Assembly: GCA_023715865.1 (NCBI GenBank)
Contig: JAMBOW010000007.1
Location: 1-64,000 of the forward strand
Source: Neobacillus mesonae
GTDB taxonomy: Bacteria; Bacillota; Bacilli; Paenibacillales; Paenibacillaceae
Direction of reading: 5' to 3'
Length of the DNA: 64,000 nt
The translations under genes were made by a program, and so were the position numbers. Positions 8,978 through 17,577 of this stretch are shown here, one piece after another. The notes beneath the pieces were generated by a model. The model saw only the letters and a program-made list of their open reading frames with translations. It did no database searches and had not been told where the DNA came from. Every line of letters starts with the position of its first letter. Position 1 is the stretch's first letter.

Positions 8978-9118
8978 GACTTCTCCCCGTTCATCAATGT
9001 TAACCTTATTATATTACAAAGGTCATAAAGGCAGTATATCACAGACGAAGTTGCCAAACAGTACCAAAAAGTAAAAACATCATTCAACAAATATGAAAGA
9101 TAAATTCAACCCTGTTAA

Positions 9119-9151
9119 TAAAAAAAGCCTCCGGCAAACATGCCGAAGGCT
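9119..9151 (-). terminator. Terminator between rpmA and spo0B
   Basis: On the minus strand, GCCTTCGGCA pairs with TGCCGGAGGC across a short loop and leads into seven Ts. It closes the rplU-prp-rpmA unit, so spo0B-obg needs read-through or its own promoter in 8978-9118, where I did not find a convincing one. Confidence 0.93.
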
Positions 9152-9170
9152 CCTAAGGCTAACGCCCTAA

Positions 9171-9482
9171 TTACGCTTCTACTGCAGCTGCTACAGGAGC
9201 AACTTCAACAGGGTAGACGCTCACTTTTTTACGATCGCGGCCCCAACGTTCAAATTTCACAACGCCGTCTACTTTCGCAAACAAAGTGTCATCTTTACCG
9301 ATACCTACGTTCGTACCTGGGTGGATTTTAGTACCACGTTGACGAACAAGGATGCTACCGCCAGTTACTGCCTGACCGTCTGCACGTTTAACGCCAAGAC
9401 GTTTAGACTCGGAATCACGACCGTTTTTTGTGGAACCCACACCTTTTTTGGACGCGAACAACTGAAGATCCAATTTTAACAT
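9171..9482 (-). CDS. rpmA: 50S ribosomal protein L27 (precursor form)
   Basis: Large-subunit protein reaching the peptidyl-transferase centre. The 103-residue product starts MLKLDLQLFASKKGVGSTKN, the Bacillota-type precursor whose first nine residues are removed after the LQLF motif by the Prp protease, here encoded just upstream. The core (DGQAVTGGSILVRQRGTKIH) is typical of L27. It lies 18 nt downstream of prp. Confidence 0.98.
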   Translation of the reverse strand: MLKLDLQLFASKKGVGSTKNGRDSESKRLGVKRADGQAVTGGSILVRQRGTKIHPGTNVGIGKDDTLFAKVDGVVKFERWGRDRKKVSVYPVEVAPVAAAVEA

Positions 9483-9500
9483 TGTAGTCTACCTCCTTCT

Positions 9501-9839
9501 TTAGTTATTATGCTGCTTTATCTGAATATACTTTCCGTACGAATCGACGATCGATTTCAGCATCACCACTAGTGATTCAAGCAGCAACTGAATCTGGGAA
9601 CGTATATCGTCTGACATAACCGGTTCTTCCGGAACATAAGCACTTAGAAAGCCATGCTCCATCTCGGCATCAAGCTCGACACCCGTAAGCGTCTCGATCG
9701 AATTCACCGTGCCGACTGTCACTGCGGAAACTCCCGCACATACAATATCTTCACCAGCTTTAGCATAATTCGCATGACCCTTCACGGAAAAGCCGCGAAT
9801 GCTGCCATCACTCAAACGAAAGATGTGTACAGTAATCAC
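9501..9839 (-). CDS. prp: Ribosomal-processing cysteine protease Prp
   Basis: Removes the N-terminal extension of L27. At 112 residues it has the expected dyad, H22 in VKGHANYAK and C34 in EDIVCAGVSA, at the positions described for the family (YsxB). It lies between rplU and rpmA, with 13 nt and 18 nt gaps, so enzyme and substrate are made together. Confidence 0.96.
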   Translation of the reverse strand: MITVHIFRLSDGSIRGFSVKGHANYAKAGEDIVCAGVSAVTVGTVNSIETLTGVELDAEMEHGFLSAYVPEEPVMSDDIRSQIQLLLESLVVMLKSIVDSYGKYIQIKQHNN

Positions 9840-9852
9840 TGTTTTATACCTC

Positions 9853-10164
9853 TTACGCTTGGATTTTGCCGATAGTTACTTTAGTGTAAGGTTGACGATG
9901 ACCTTGTTTCACATGGTAGTTCTTCTTAGGTTTGTATTTGTATACAACAACCTTTTGGCCTTTGCCATGCTTCTCAACAGTCGCTGTTACAGTTGCGCCG
10001 GCAACAACCGGTGTACCTGCAGTCAAACCATTGTCGTTGGAAACAGCCAACACGCGGTCAAACGTTACAGTTTCACCGTCAGCAGCGTTCAATTTCTCGA
10101 TGAAAAGAACATCGCCTTCTTGAACTTTGTACTGTTTACCACCCGTTTCAATAATTGCGTACAT
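9853..10164 (-). CDS. rplU: 50S ribosomal protein L21
   Basis: Large-subunit 23S-binding protein, 103 residues. The N-terminus MYAIIETGGKQYKVQEGD is diagnostic, and the C-terminus ends in the usual YKPKKNYHVKQGHRQPYTK region. The ATG at 10164 has GAGGAGGTG upstream; the in-frame extension to 10182 overlaps that site and is rejected. First gene of the rplU-prp-rpmA unit. Confidence 0.98.
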   Translation of the reverse strand: MYAIIETGGKQYKVQEGDVLFIEKLNAADGETVTFDRVLAVSNDNGLTAGTPVVAGATVTATVEKHGKGQKVVVYKYKPKKNYHVKQGHRQPYTKVTIGKIQA

Positions 10165-10179
10165 TTGCTTGCACCTCCT

Positions 10180-10288
10180 CATGTCTCAGACTCGCCTAAT
10201 CCAGGTGACTCGCTTCTAAAGAAGCAGAGTGCTTCAACCTGATCGGAGCGGTTACAGCATGTGCAGCAACTTAATACTAGACACATAC
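10180..10288 (-). promoter_or_regulatory. Structured 5' leader of rplU (possible L21 leader)
   Basis: The transcript upstream of rplU has over 100 nt of non-coding leader with a strong local hairpin (GCTTCTTTAGAAGC, about 10213-10226). Longer pairing of CAGGTTG with a downstream CCTGG segment is possible. Ribosomal protein L21 leaders are known autoregulatory RNAs in Bacillota. I could not check this against the covariance model, so the class is inferred from position. Confidence 0.5.
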
Positions 10289-10294
10289 TTAAAG

Positions 10295-10323
10295 AGTATA
10301 TCACGAGTCTATACTGAAATCAA
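10295..10323 (-). promoter_or_regulatory. Promoter of rplU-prp-rpmA
   Basis: On the minus strand, TTGATT (10323-10318) and TATACT (10300-10295) are 17 nt apart, in the short gap after rng. Confidence 0.72.
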
Positions 10324-10340
10324 TCCTTTTGGGATATTCG

Positions 10341-11528
10341 TTACTCTATGAATAATGAGCTCTCTTCCCTTACCTTCTTGCGGGTAAGCTCCAGAAGCCC
10401 CAGCCTTGTCCATCCGACGACATGAGATTTGGTGCGGTCTTTTTTAAGTTCCGTTTCCAAAGTGTGCAGCACTTTATCACGATGCTTGTCGAGCTCCATA
10501 TCAATAAAATCTATAATGACGATTCCACCGATATCCCGAAGTCTAATCAGCCTGGCAATTTCAATTGCGGCCTGCACGTTGGTTTCGGTTACGGTTTCCT
10601 CGAGATTACGTCCGCCAATATATTTACCTGTGTTCACATCAATGACAGTCAGCGCTTCGGTATGATCAACGACGACATAACCGCCTCCGTCAAGCCATAC
10701 TTTCCGTTTAAAATCTTTGATTAACTGCTCCTGAACACCGTAAGCCTCAAAAATCGGCTTGTCTCCACGATAAATTTGCAGCTGAGGAGCAATCAAGGCA
10801 ACATCCTGATAGAACATTCCCGCCTCCTTAGCCCGTTGTTCATTATCAATGACTAACTCATCGCTATGAGCTGTGTAGCTATCCCGAATAAAGCGCTGGA
10901 CGATGCTCAAATCCTGGTGCAAAAGACGGGGAGCATTGTTCATTCTTGCTTTCTGCTCTATTCGCTGCCAAACCTTGCGCAGCTGTGCTATATCACCTTC
11001 AATTGCCTCTAGGGTTTCATGCTCGGAAACCGTCCGTATAATCATACCCTCTTCATCGATTTTGCATTTCTCACCTATGGCCTTCAGCCTCGACCTTTCA
11101 CTCTCCTTCGCAATCTTCTTAGATACGGCTATATATCCTGCACTCGGCATATAGACGATCCATCGGCCGGGTAATGCGTAATGTGTTGTTACCCTTGCCC
11201 CTTTGCCGCCTACCGGCTCCTTAAATACTTGAACGATAATATCCTGGCCCACATGCAGCAGCTCTGTAATGGATGGTTTCAGCTTGGGCTGCTTGTCCAA
11301 ATTAGGATGCAGCACATCATCGATATACAGAAAGGCATTCTTCCTCTGCCCTATATCAACAAAGGCGGCCTGCATGCCTGGAAGGACATTGACCACCCGG
11401 CCTTTAAATATGGAACCAAGCAGTCCCCTGTCGCCAGCCCGTTCCGCTGCATATTCAACTACTTTACCTTCCTCCAGAAGAGCCATTTGAATAAGATTTG
11501 GTTCACAGTTCACGATCATTTGCTTCAT
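10341..11528 (-). CDS. rng: Ribonuclease E/G family protein
   Basis: Endoribonuclease of RNA maturation and decay. Of 395 residues, an S1-like RNA-binding domain spans about 35-115 (GSIFKGRVVNVLPGMQAAFV). The catalytic core holds the metal-binding aspartates in TVIDVNTGKYIGG and IVIIDFIDM. The protein ends shortly after GLLELTRKKVREES, so the Cys-x-x-Cys zinc-link that follows this point in E. coli RNase E is absent; no frameshifted continuation is visible downstream. It lies between spoIVFB and rplU. Confidence 0.93.
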   Translation of the reverse strand: MKQMIVNCEPNLIQMALLEEGKVVEYAAERAGDRGLLGSIFKGRVVNVLPGMQAAFVDIGQRKNAFLYIDDVLHPNLDKQPKLKPSITELLHVGQDIIVQVFKEPVGGKGARVTTHYALPGRWIVYMPSAGYIAVSKKIAKESERSRLKAIGEKCKIDEEGMIIRTVSEHETLEAIEGDIAQLRKVWQRIEQKARMNNAPRLLHQDLSIVQRFIRDSYTAHSDELVIDNEQRAKEAGMFYQDVALIAPQLQIYRGDKPIFEAYGVQEQLIKDFKRKVWLDGGGYVVVDHTEALTVIDVNTGKYIGGRNLEETVTETNVQAAIEIARLIRLRDIGGIVIIDFIDMELDKHRDKVLHTLETELKKDRTKSHVVGWTRLGLLELTRKKVREESSLFIE

Positions 11529-11595
11529 GGCTTCACCTCTAGAGAACTTTTAGAGAGAAGATAGTGGTTTTAATTTGCGCTCTCCTATTTCGTAA

Positions 11596-12447
11596 TTACC
11601 CTCTTTTATCAAAATACGACTCAATTATGCGCTGTTCCGGAAGAACGCCTACAATTTTACCTTGTGCGTCCATTACGTATATCATATGATATTTCTCTCT
11701 CTTAAATAAACGCAAGATATTGTCCAAAGGTTTCGCTGGCAATGAAATTATTGGCTGGGCCAAACTGCCTGAAGCCGCATGATAAGAAAAAAGCACGTCC
11801 CTGTTCATCAAGAATCGGACAAATCGATACGGGATATTACGATAATCAACAATATTCGAGTAGATTAGAAAAGAACCCATCATAAGCAAATTCAAATCCA
11901 TTCTTTCTTGTCCCAAAAAAAGGGGTAAAACCGCATAGCTAATAATGAGTGCACTAAAAATAATGCTGACTTTATAAGTAACCAGAAGCGTTCTATGGTA
12001 AGGCAAGAATATACTTATCACCGCTTGTACGATCTTACCGCCGTCCAAAGGTAGCACTGGCAGCAGATTAAACAAGGCGATTATCAAGTTAGACGAAATG
12101 AAGTAATGCAGAAATTCCCCATCCCAAAAGCCTGCACTTTGCATGGCCAACGCTGCTACGATCATGAGTATATTTTGAAAAGGACCTGCCAGAGAGATTA
12201 ATATTTCTTTGCTTGCTGTTAAGTCTCCCCGATCCTCAATCGTAGCCACTCCCCCAAAGGGAAGCATTTGAATGGATGTCACCCGGATACCCAGCAGCGC
12301 CGCACAGGACGCATGACCAAGCTCATGAATAAATACGATAGCAAACAGAGTCAACAGCTCGATAAACCGTCCCGTTAATACGGAGAGCATCATAATAAGA
12401 ACAAATACGGGGTGTATGGATAGCCGCACACCCATTACGTTAATCAA
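11596..12447 (-). CDS. spoIVFB: Stage IV sporulation protein FB, site-2 intramembrane metalloprotease
   Basis: Membrane zinc protease (M50) that cleaves pro-sigma-K in the mother cell. About 283 residues, with several hydrophobic helices. The zinc motif HELGH is at residues 41-45, and the second motif NLLPVLPLDGGK supplies the aspartate ligand. A CBS-like C-terminal segment is present (MIYVMDAQGKIVGVL). Several starts are possible (TTG 12453, TTG 12447, ATG 12435). I prefer 12447 from its spacing to GGAAGTG. The reading frame overlaps the end of spoIVFA, implying coupled translation. Confidence 0.93.
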   Translation of the reverse strand: MINVMGVRLSIHPVFVLIMMLSVLTGRFIELLTLFAIVFIHELGHASCAALLGIRVTSIQMLPFGGVATIEDRGDLTASKEILISLAGPFQNILMIVAALAMQSAGFWDGEFLHYFISSNLIIALFNLLPVLPLDGGKIVQAVISIFLPYHRTLLVTYKVSIIFSALIISYAVLPLFLGQERMDLNLLMMGSFLIYSNIVDYRNIPYRFVRFLMNRDVLFSYHAASGSLAQPIISLPAKPLDNILRLFKREKYHMIYVMDAQGKIVGVLPEQRIIESYFDKRG

Positions 12448-13339
12448 AAGCAATCACTTCCGCCGGGTCAATATAGGTGTCTCCTTCTTTAAGTGCAAAA
12501 TACAAGGTCTGATCATGCTCTGCTGTACTTGCAGGAATTTGTCCTATTCTTCCGCCCTCCTCTACCCAGGAGCCCGTTTCCAGTTTGGTCTCCGCAAGAC
12601 GGCCATAAATTCCTGTCAGCCCGCCCGTATGCTGTATAACAACGGTTATTCCATTCTCAGGATTGTTGATGACCTGAATGACTCGTCCCGCATCCACACT
12701 CTCTACTTGATAGACGCCGCCTCCATCTGTATCCGGTACAATTTCAACCCCTTCCATCGTTATTGCAAAAGGCTGAGCAATCGTTCCTAAGATTGGCGGA
12801 GTCAGCTTACGGGCTGCTGTCACTTTCAACGAAGAATCCTCATCATTCTGAAAGATGGGCAAGAAGGAAGGAGCTCCTCCAAAATGATCTGTATACCAAG
12901 CCGATGCCGCGCTAAAATTCATTTCTTGATGGAGACTGTCTGCGATAAAGAACTTGGCCTTTTGGAGAAAAGGAGCTTCCCACTGAAACCCTCCCCAAAT
13001 CGCACCGAACAAAATGCCGCTTACGACAACTCTTTTTAGAAAACCGTTAAGAAAACGCGGGGGTCTGCTAGTCTCATCCTCATAGCGATCATCCTTCACC
13101 CGTTTATTCCGCTCTTTTTTCCATAACAGCTCTGGGTCCCTTTCTTCGTATGACTCGTCCGATGGATCATATGAATGAAGCCGGGGATACGGCTGCTCTA
13201 TCTGTCGTTCAGACTGCTTTGCTATTTTTCTATCTAGATTCAGATTTACTGTACGCTGATCCTCCTGCGCCTCCTGTATATCCAGAAGCTGCCGTATCCT
13301 TTCCTGTCTGCGCTGTTTAATATTAGCCTTTATATTCAT
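12440..13339 (-). CDS. spoIVFA: Stage IV sporulation protein FA, M23-like
   Basis: Membrane partner that scaffolds and inhibits SpoIVFB until the checkpoint signal arrives. At 299 residues it has a charged cytoplasmic N-terminus, one transmembrane helix around 110-125 (VVVSGILFGAIWGGF), and a C-terminal LytM/M23 fold (about 205-298, IQHTGGLTGIYGRL). The usual catalytic HxH near the end is replaced by TLYFALKEG, so it is probably not an active peptidase. The ATG at 13339 follows AGGGAGG; an earlier in-frame start is unsupported. Confidence 0.9.
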   Translation of the reverse strand: MNIKANIKQRRQERIRQLLDIQEAQEDQRTVNLNLDRKIAKQSERQIEQPYPRLHSYDPSDESYEERDPELLWKKERNKRVKDDRYEDETSRPPRFLNGFLKRVVVSGILFGAIWGGFQWEAPFLQKAKFFIADSLHQEMNFSAASAWYTDHFGGAPSFLPIFQNDEDSSLKVTAARKLTPPILGTIAQPFAITMEGVEIVPDTDGGGVYQVESVDAGRVIQVINNPENGITVVIQHTGGLTGIYGRLAETKLETGSWVEEGGRIGQIPASTAEHDQTLYFALKEGDTYIDPAEVIAFD

Positions 13340-13429
13340 AATTACAATCCTCCCTATGAGGAATAACTCCAACTATTTCATCTTATGAACAGGGACGGAT
13401 GAATATGAACAAGCCTTAAGCCTGTATAC

Positions 13430-13463
13430 AAAAAAAGCACCTTAAGCATTACAGCTTAGGTGC
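13430..13463 (-). terminator. Terminator overlapping the 3' end of rodA
   Basis: On the minus strand, GCACCTAAGC pairs with GCTTAAGGTGC and is followed by seven Ts. The 5' arm includes the last codons of rodA (stop at 13449), so the mre-min-rodA transcript probably ends here and spoIVFA has its own promoter. Confidence 0.9.
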
Positions 13464-14630
13464 TAGAATTGTCGTTGTTTCATTATTTTGCAGATCGTAT
13501 TTATCCTGGTGCAGCTTGATACTCATCACAATTCCGATACTGAGCATATTAATTAAGAGGGAAGTCCCCCCATAGCTTATGAAAGGAAGAGTAATGCCTG
13601 TAATAGGCATAAGTCCAACCATCATTCCAACATTTTCGTATACTTGAAAAATAAACATGGTTGCAATTCCAATGATGATAAATGATCCTCTTTTGTCATA
13701 GCAGGCTGCCGCAATCCGAATTAATCGATAGATTAAGAAAAAGTACATCAGCAGAACAAATGCACTGCCCAAAAAGCCAAATTCTTCTCCGATAACGACA
13801 AATATTGAATCCGAATAAGGATACGGTATGAAGTTATTATTCTTAAGCTCACCCTGCTTAAAGCCGTCTCCAGCCAGGCCGCCAGTGCCAATGGCAATCA
13901 TGGCATAACTGGATTGGTGCCTGTCATCGCTCGAAGCTTCACCCGGATTCAAGAAGGTGTTAATACGTTGATACCAATGCAAACGATTCTGAGCTTCAAG
14001 CGTTGTTTTGATCTGCTCATTAAAGGTATTAAACACCGTAACGAATATAATTAATGCAGCCAGAACGGTAGTGAGACCGATCAAGACATGCTTATACTTC
14101 GTTCCTGCAATCCAAAGCATACCGACAAAGACTACCAGATAAATAATCGCATTCCCTAAGTCCGGCTGAACCAGCACTAAGACAAAAGGGATAAGGACTG
14201 CGATGAAGGCAGGAATAATATCCGCCCGAAAGCGCAGTGGCTCTCCACCACGTTTGCCAAGCATATAGGCACAAGTGAGAATAAGTACCAGCTTGACCAG
14301 CTCCGCTGGTTGAAATAACAAACCACCCGGGAGTTTAAACCAGCTTTTGGCGCCATTAACTTCAGCACCGATAAAAAATACGAGAACGATCATAATTAGA
14401 CCAATCCCGTATATAACAAAGCTGTATTTGAGCAATGCACGGTAATCAACCAAAGCTACTCCCAGCACGATAACAAAACCGAGTATGTAAAACACGGCTG
14501 TCCGTATATCGTACCCCTGAAATTCAGGTGTAGGAATAATGGCACTATGTACAACCAGCGTACTTACAATCATAAACAATAAAAGCACTGCCATCAGTGG
14601 CATGTCCAGCTGTTTCCATTTGCGAAGCAA
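13449..14630 (-). CDS. rodA: RodA/FtsW/SpoVE family peptidoglycan polymerase
   Basis: SEDS-family glycosyltransferase working with the Mre elongation complex. The 393 residues form about ten membrane helices. The SEDS motifs are present in the C-terminal half (SDSIFVVIGEEFGFLGSAFV and GLMPITGITLPFISYGG). The start is TTG at 14630, two nt-scale from the minD stop, so it is likely coupled to minD. Placement among mreBCD and minCD favours RodA over FtsW or SpoVE, but sequence alone does not prove this. Confidence 0.88.
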   Translation of the reverse strand: MLRKWKQLDMPLMAVLLLFMIVSTLVVHSAIIPTPEFQGYDIRTAVFYILGFVIVLGVALVDYRALLKYSFVIYGIGLIMIVLVFFIGAEVNGAKSWFKLPGGLLFQPAELVKLVLILTCAYMLGKRGGEPLRFRADIIPAFIAVLIPFVLVLVQPDLGNAIIYLVVFVGMLWIAGTKYKHVLIGLTTVLAALIIFVTVFNTFNEQIKTTLEAQNRLHWYQRINTFLNPGEASSDDRHQSSYAMIAIGTGGLAGDGFKQGELKNNNFIPYPYSDSIFVVIGEEFGFLGSAFVLLMYFFLIYRLIRIAAACYDKRGSFIIIGIATMFIFQVYENVGMMVGLMPITGITLPFISYGGTSLLINMLSIGIVMSIKLHQDKYDLQNNETTTILAPKL

Positions 14631-14636
14631 ATTGCA

Positions 14637-15431
14637 TCAACCCATTCCGAAAAACTTCTTAAACCGTGTAAAGACACCTTTCTTTTGATCGAGCAGCATT
14701 AGCGGTACCGTGTCACCGAGAATACGTCTAGCAATATTTCGATAAGCCATAGCTGCTTGAGAATTAGGGTTCATTACAGTAGGTTCACCAGAATTGGCTG
14801 CCTTGATGACCATTTCATCATCGGGCACGATCCCGATAAGATCGATATTTAGAACCTGTAAAATGCTATCGATATCCAGCATATCGCCAGTTTTGACCAT
14901 GTTATTGCGAATCCGGTTAACGACCAGCTTCGGTGATCCTACATGTGAGCTTTCCAGCAGCCCGATGACACGATCTGCATCACGAACAGCCGCATTCTCC
15001 GGCGTTGTTACGACAATGGCCTGATCTGCGCCGGCAATTGCATTTTTGAATCCTTGCTCAATACCAGCCGGACAGTCAATAATGACATATTCAAAGTCCT
15101 TTTTAAGCTCCAGCACGATATCTTTAACCTGTTCAGGCGTAACCGAGTTCTTATCTTTTGTCTGCGCAGCCGGCAGCATATATAATTCATCAAAGCGTTT
15201 GTCTTTGACCAAAGCTTGGTTTAATCTGCATCTGCCTTCCGCTACATCCACTAAATCGTAAATGATCCGGTTTTCGAGCCCCATAACAACATCGAGATTT
15301 CGGAGGCCAATGTCTGTGTCAACCAGACATACTTTTTTACCAAGCAGCGCAAGTGCAGTGCCAATGTTGGCTGATGTCGTCGTTTTGCCGACACCGCCTT
15401 TTCCTGAAGTGACAACAATCGCCTCTCCCAT
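14637..15431 (-). CDS. minD: Septum site-determining ATPase MinD
   Basis: Membrane-bound ATPase that recruits MinC to block polar division. Of 264 residues, the deviant Walker A is SGKGGVGKTTTSANIG near the N-terminus. The C-terminal amphipathic helix (FTRFKKFFGMG) is the membrane-targeting sequence. GGGGTG precedes the ATG. It lies 5 nt after minC. Confidence 0.97.
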   Translation of the reverse strand: MGEAIVVTSGKGGVGKTTTSANIGTALALLGKKVCLVDTDIGLRNLDVVMGLENRIIYDLVDVAEGRCRLNQALVKDKRFDELYMLPAAQTKDKNSVTPEQVKDIVLELKKDFEYVIIDCPAGIEQGFKNAIAGADQAIVVTTPENAAVRDADRVIGLLESSHVGSPKLVVNRIRNNMVKTGDMLDIDSILQVLNIDLIGIVPDDEMVIKAANSGEPTVMNPNSQAAMAYRNIARRILGDTVPLMLLDQKKGVFTRFKKFFGMG

Positions 15432-15436
15432 GTATG

Positions 15437-16099
15437 CTACACCCCTTTAAACACGTTAAAATCACGGTGCAACCGAACGATATTGCTCGTTTTGTCGATC
15501 TGCATTTGTCCGTTCTGCAAGTATGCAAACTCCATTCCTGCTTCTCTTTGTTCCCATTCATCCGGGGGACGGCTGATCACTTCCGCGATTCGTAGCTGCG
15601 TCGGGGCAAAATAAGAAGCGCATATAATAGCGTCCTCATTCCCCGTATTTCCTGCATGCGCCATTCCGCGAAGCGTACCCATAATATAAATATTACCCGT
15701 ACAACTCACGGTTCCGCCAGGATTCACATCACCCAGAAGCAACAGGTTTCCTTCATGATGCAGGACTTGTCCGGAACGAACGATCCCGGTGACAGTTGTA
15801 ACAGCCGCAGCGTCTCTTTCATCCTTGTCGGCATCCGGGGATTCAATGGAACGTATGAGCAAATTTCCTTTTTGCTTTAAAATATGAAGAATTTCTTCTT
15901 TTTGCTCTTCAGTCACAGTTCTCGATCCGAGCTTTACATCGACATGAATGATGGGACCGGACAAAATATTTTGATGGCTATGTTCCAGCTTAAAGCGAAG
16001 CTCGCTCAGCAGTTCTTCCAAATCACACTCGTCATCCATCAGGAATACCAGGCCATCTTTGATGCCTTTAATCGTCACATGATTCGATTTTACTGTCAT
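15437..16099 (-). CDS. minC: Septum site-determining protein MinC
   Basis: Inhibitor of FtsZ assembly. Of 220 residues, about 1-100 form the N-terminal FtsZ-interacting domain. The C-terminal beta-helix that dimerises and binds MinD includes VRSGQVLHHEGNLLLLGDVN and GNIYIMGTLRGMAHAG. GGGAGGG precedes the ATG. It sits directly before minD. Confidence 0.96.
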   Translation of the reverse strand: MTVKSNHVTIKGIKDGLVFLMDDECDLEELLSELRFKLEHSHQNILSGPIIHVDVKLGSRTVTEEQKEEILHILKQKGNLLIRSIESPDADKDERDAAAVTTVTGIVRSGQVLHHEGNLLLLGDVNPGGTVSCTGNIYIMGTLRGMAHAGNTGNEDAIICASYFAPTQLRIAEVISRPPDEWEQREAGMEFAYLQNGQMQIDKTSNIVRLHRDFNVFKGV

Positions 16100-16177
16100 T
16101 TGCCTGTCCCTCCCATCTCAAACATTCGTGCCGAAGTACTGCAGTTCCTGCTTTTTGACTGTAAAAGCGTTTGATTA

Positions 16178-16711
16178 TTACACTTTATCCTTCTTAATTA
16201 CCCTGTTCCGTGTTAGTTTATCAAGCTGTTTTCTTAGCGGGACATAAATAATCAAAGCAAACAAAAAATGAATAAACACGGTTGGGATCATGTATTCTAC
16301 AAGTGCCCAATTATACGACTCAAGATTGAGCCTGAATAATTTATAGATAAAGAAGAGAATGGTATCAAACAGCAGACTTCCTAATATCACAATCATCATC
16401 ATAACCGGCATTGAAACTCTAGGGGATTTAAAAAACATTCCTAGAACATACGCTGACAAGCCCATTGCAAAAGAATACGGTCCGATCATGTGACCATAAA
16501 ACACAACATCGTGCAGGAGTCCAAATATAATTCCTAGGACGAGCGCTGTATGACGATGGTAATATACTGTAACGAACAGGAGCGCAATGTAGACAAAGTT
16601 ATGACCAATGCGTGGTAGCCAGCTGTCTGGAATGATCCAGGGCATGACGGTCCCTTCTATGATAAATAGGACAAACAACAGGATAACAAGTAACTGCTTC
16701 CGCCCGGCCAC
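16178..16711 (-). CDS. mreD: Rod shape-determining protein MreD
   Basis: Integral membrane component of the elongasome. The 177-residue product has about five or six hydrophobic helices and little polar sequence. I place the start at GTG 16711, since GGAGGT lies 9 nt ahead and the GTG overlaps the mreC TAG stop by one base (TAGTG). The longer frame to 16756 lies inside mreC and is rejected. Confidence 0.9.
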   Translation of the reverse strand: MAGRKQLLVILLFVLFIIEGTVMPWIIPDSWLPRIGHNFVYIALLFVTVYYHRHTALVLGIIFGLLHDVVFYGHMIGPYSFAMGLSAYVLGMFFKSPRVSMPVMMMIVILGSLLFDTILFFIYKLFRLNLESYNWALVEYMIPTVFIHFLFALIIYVPLRKQLDKLTRNRVIKKDKV

Positions 16712-17577
16712 TATGGATTTACCTCCGGCGGAATAACGACAAAGACTTCCTTCCAATCCGTGAAATTGGCTGCCGGCTCGATGTAAGCCACTTGAGCAAG
16801 CCCGAATTCACTGATTTGGATTTCTTTGACGGTGCCTATAATCATATATTTCGGAAAACCTTCGATAATTCCTGAGGACATGACGACATCATCCTTGGCA
16901 ATTTTCGAATTTTCACTGATTTTCGTCATTTCCAGATATCCTGTTTGTGGGTTGAACTTCTCAATCATACCGAATGTGTCATTCTCTTTGCCTACAACCG
17001 TAGCTGCAATGGCATTGGCGTCGCTCGAGCTAGGATCCAAAGCCGTTAAAAGCGTTACCGTTGAAGTAAAATTGCTGACATGGCTGATCGTACCTGCAAG
17101 TCCGTCAAGTGTCGTTACAGCCATCCCTTCCTTCAATCCGGCATTCTCACCGATATCGATATTCAAGACTCTGTTGTTAGGATCCGAATTCACACTAATG
17201 ACCTGCGCCGTCCGCAGTGTATAGTTGTATCTGTTCTTTTGCTCTTCCGTAAAATCCAGATTTTCCTGGAGGCGCTGATTGGTTTCAGCTAGATTCCCGT
17301 ATCTCACAGCATCTTGTTTATACTGTGCGACCGATGTTTTTAGTTCTTCATTCTCCTGCTGCAGTCGTTTCAGATTAGCGATATCTTCAAAGAAGCCCGC
17401 AATATATGATGTCGGCTTATAAAATACCTGCTGTACGAACCCGACCATATCCTTTGTAAACTTTTCAGGCAGAGACAATCCGGCTCTCGAGCCTACTGTA
17501 AAACCCATAAGTGCGATAAAAATGATAATACCGACGAGTAAAATAAATAATCGCTTGTTGCCTAGCCATTTAAACAG
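16711..17577 (-). CDS. mreC: Rod shape-determining protein MreC, apparent CTG start
   Basis: Bitopic scaffold linking MreB to the peptidoglycan enzymes. Beginning at the internal ATG 17508 would cut away the membrane anchor. The frame continues upstream for 23 more codons (LFKWLGNKRLFILLVGIIIF) to a CTG at 17575-17577, immediately after an in-frame TAA. GAGGGTG precedes this CTG at a suitable distance, giving 288 residues. A membrane helix is at about 10-28, a coiled coil at about 65-110, and the periplasmic beta domains follow. No ATG, GTG or TTG exists in frame upstream of the anchor, so CTG is the best candidate. Confidence 0.9.
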   Translation of the reverse strand: MFKWLGNKRLFILLVGIIIFIALMGFTVGSRAGLSLPEKFTKDMVGFVQQVFYKPTSYIAGFFEDIANLKRLQQENEELKTSVAQYKQDAVRYGNLAETNQRLQENLDFTEEQKNRYNYTLRTAQVISVNSDPNNRVLNIDIGENAGLKEGMAVTTLDGLAGTISHVSNFTSTVTLLTALDPSSSDANAIAATVVGKENDTFGMIEKFNPQTGYLEMTKISENSKIAKDDVVMSSGIIEGFPKYMIIGTVKEIQISEFGLAQVAYIEPAANFTDWKEVFVVIPPEVNP

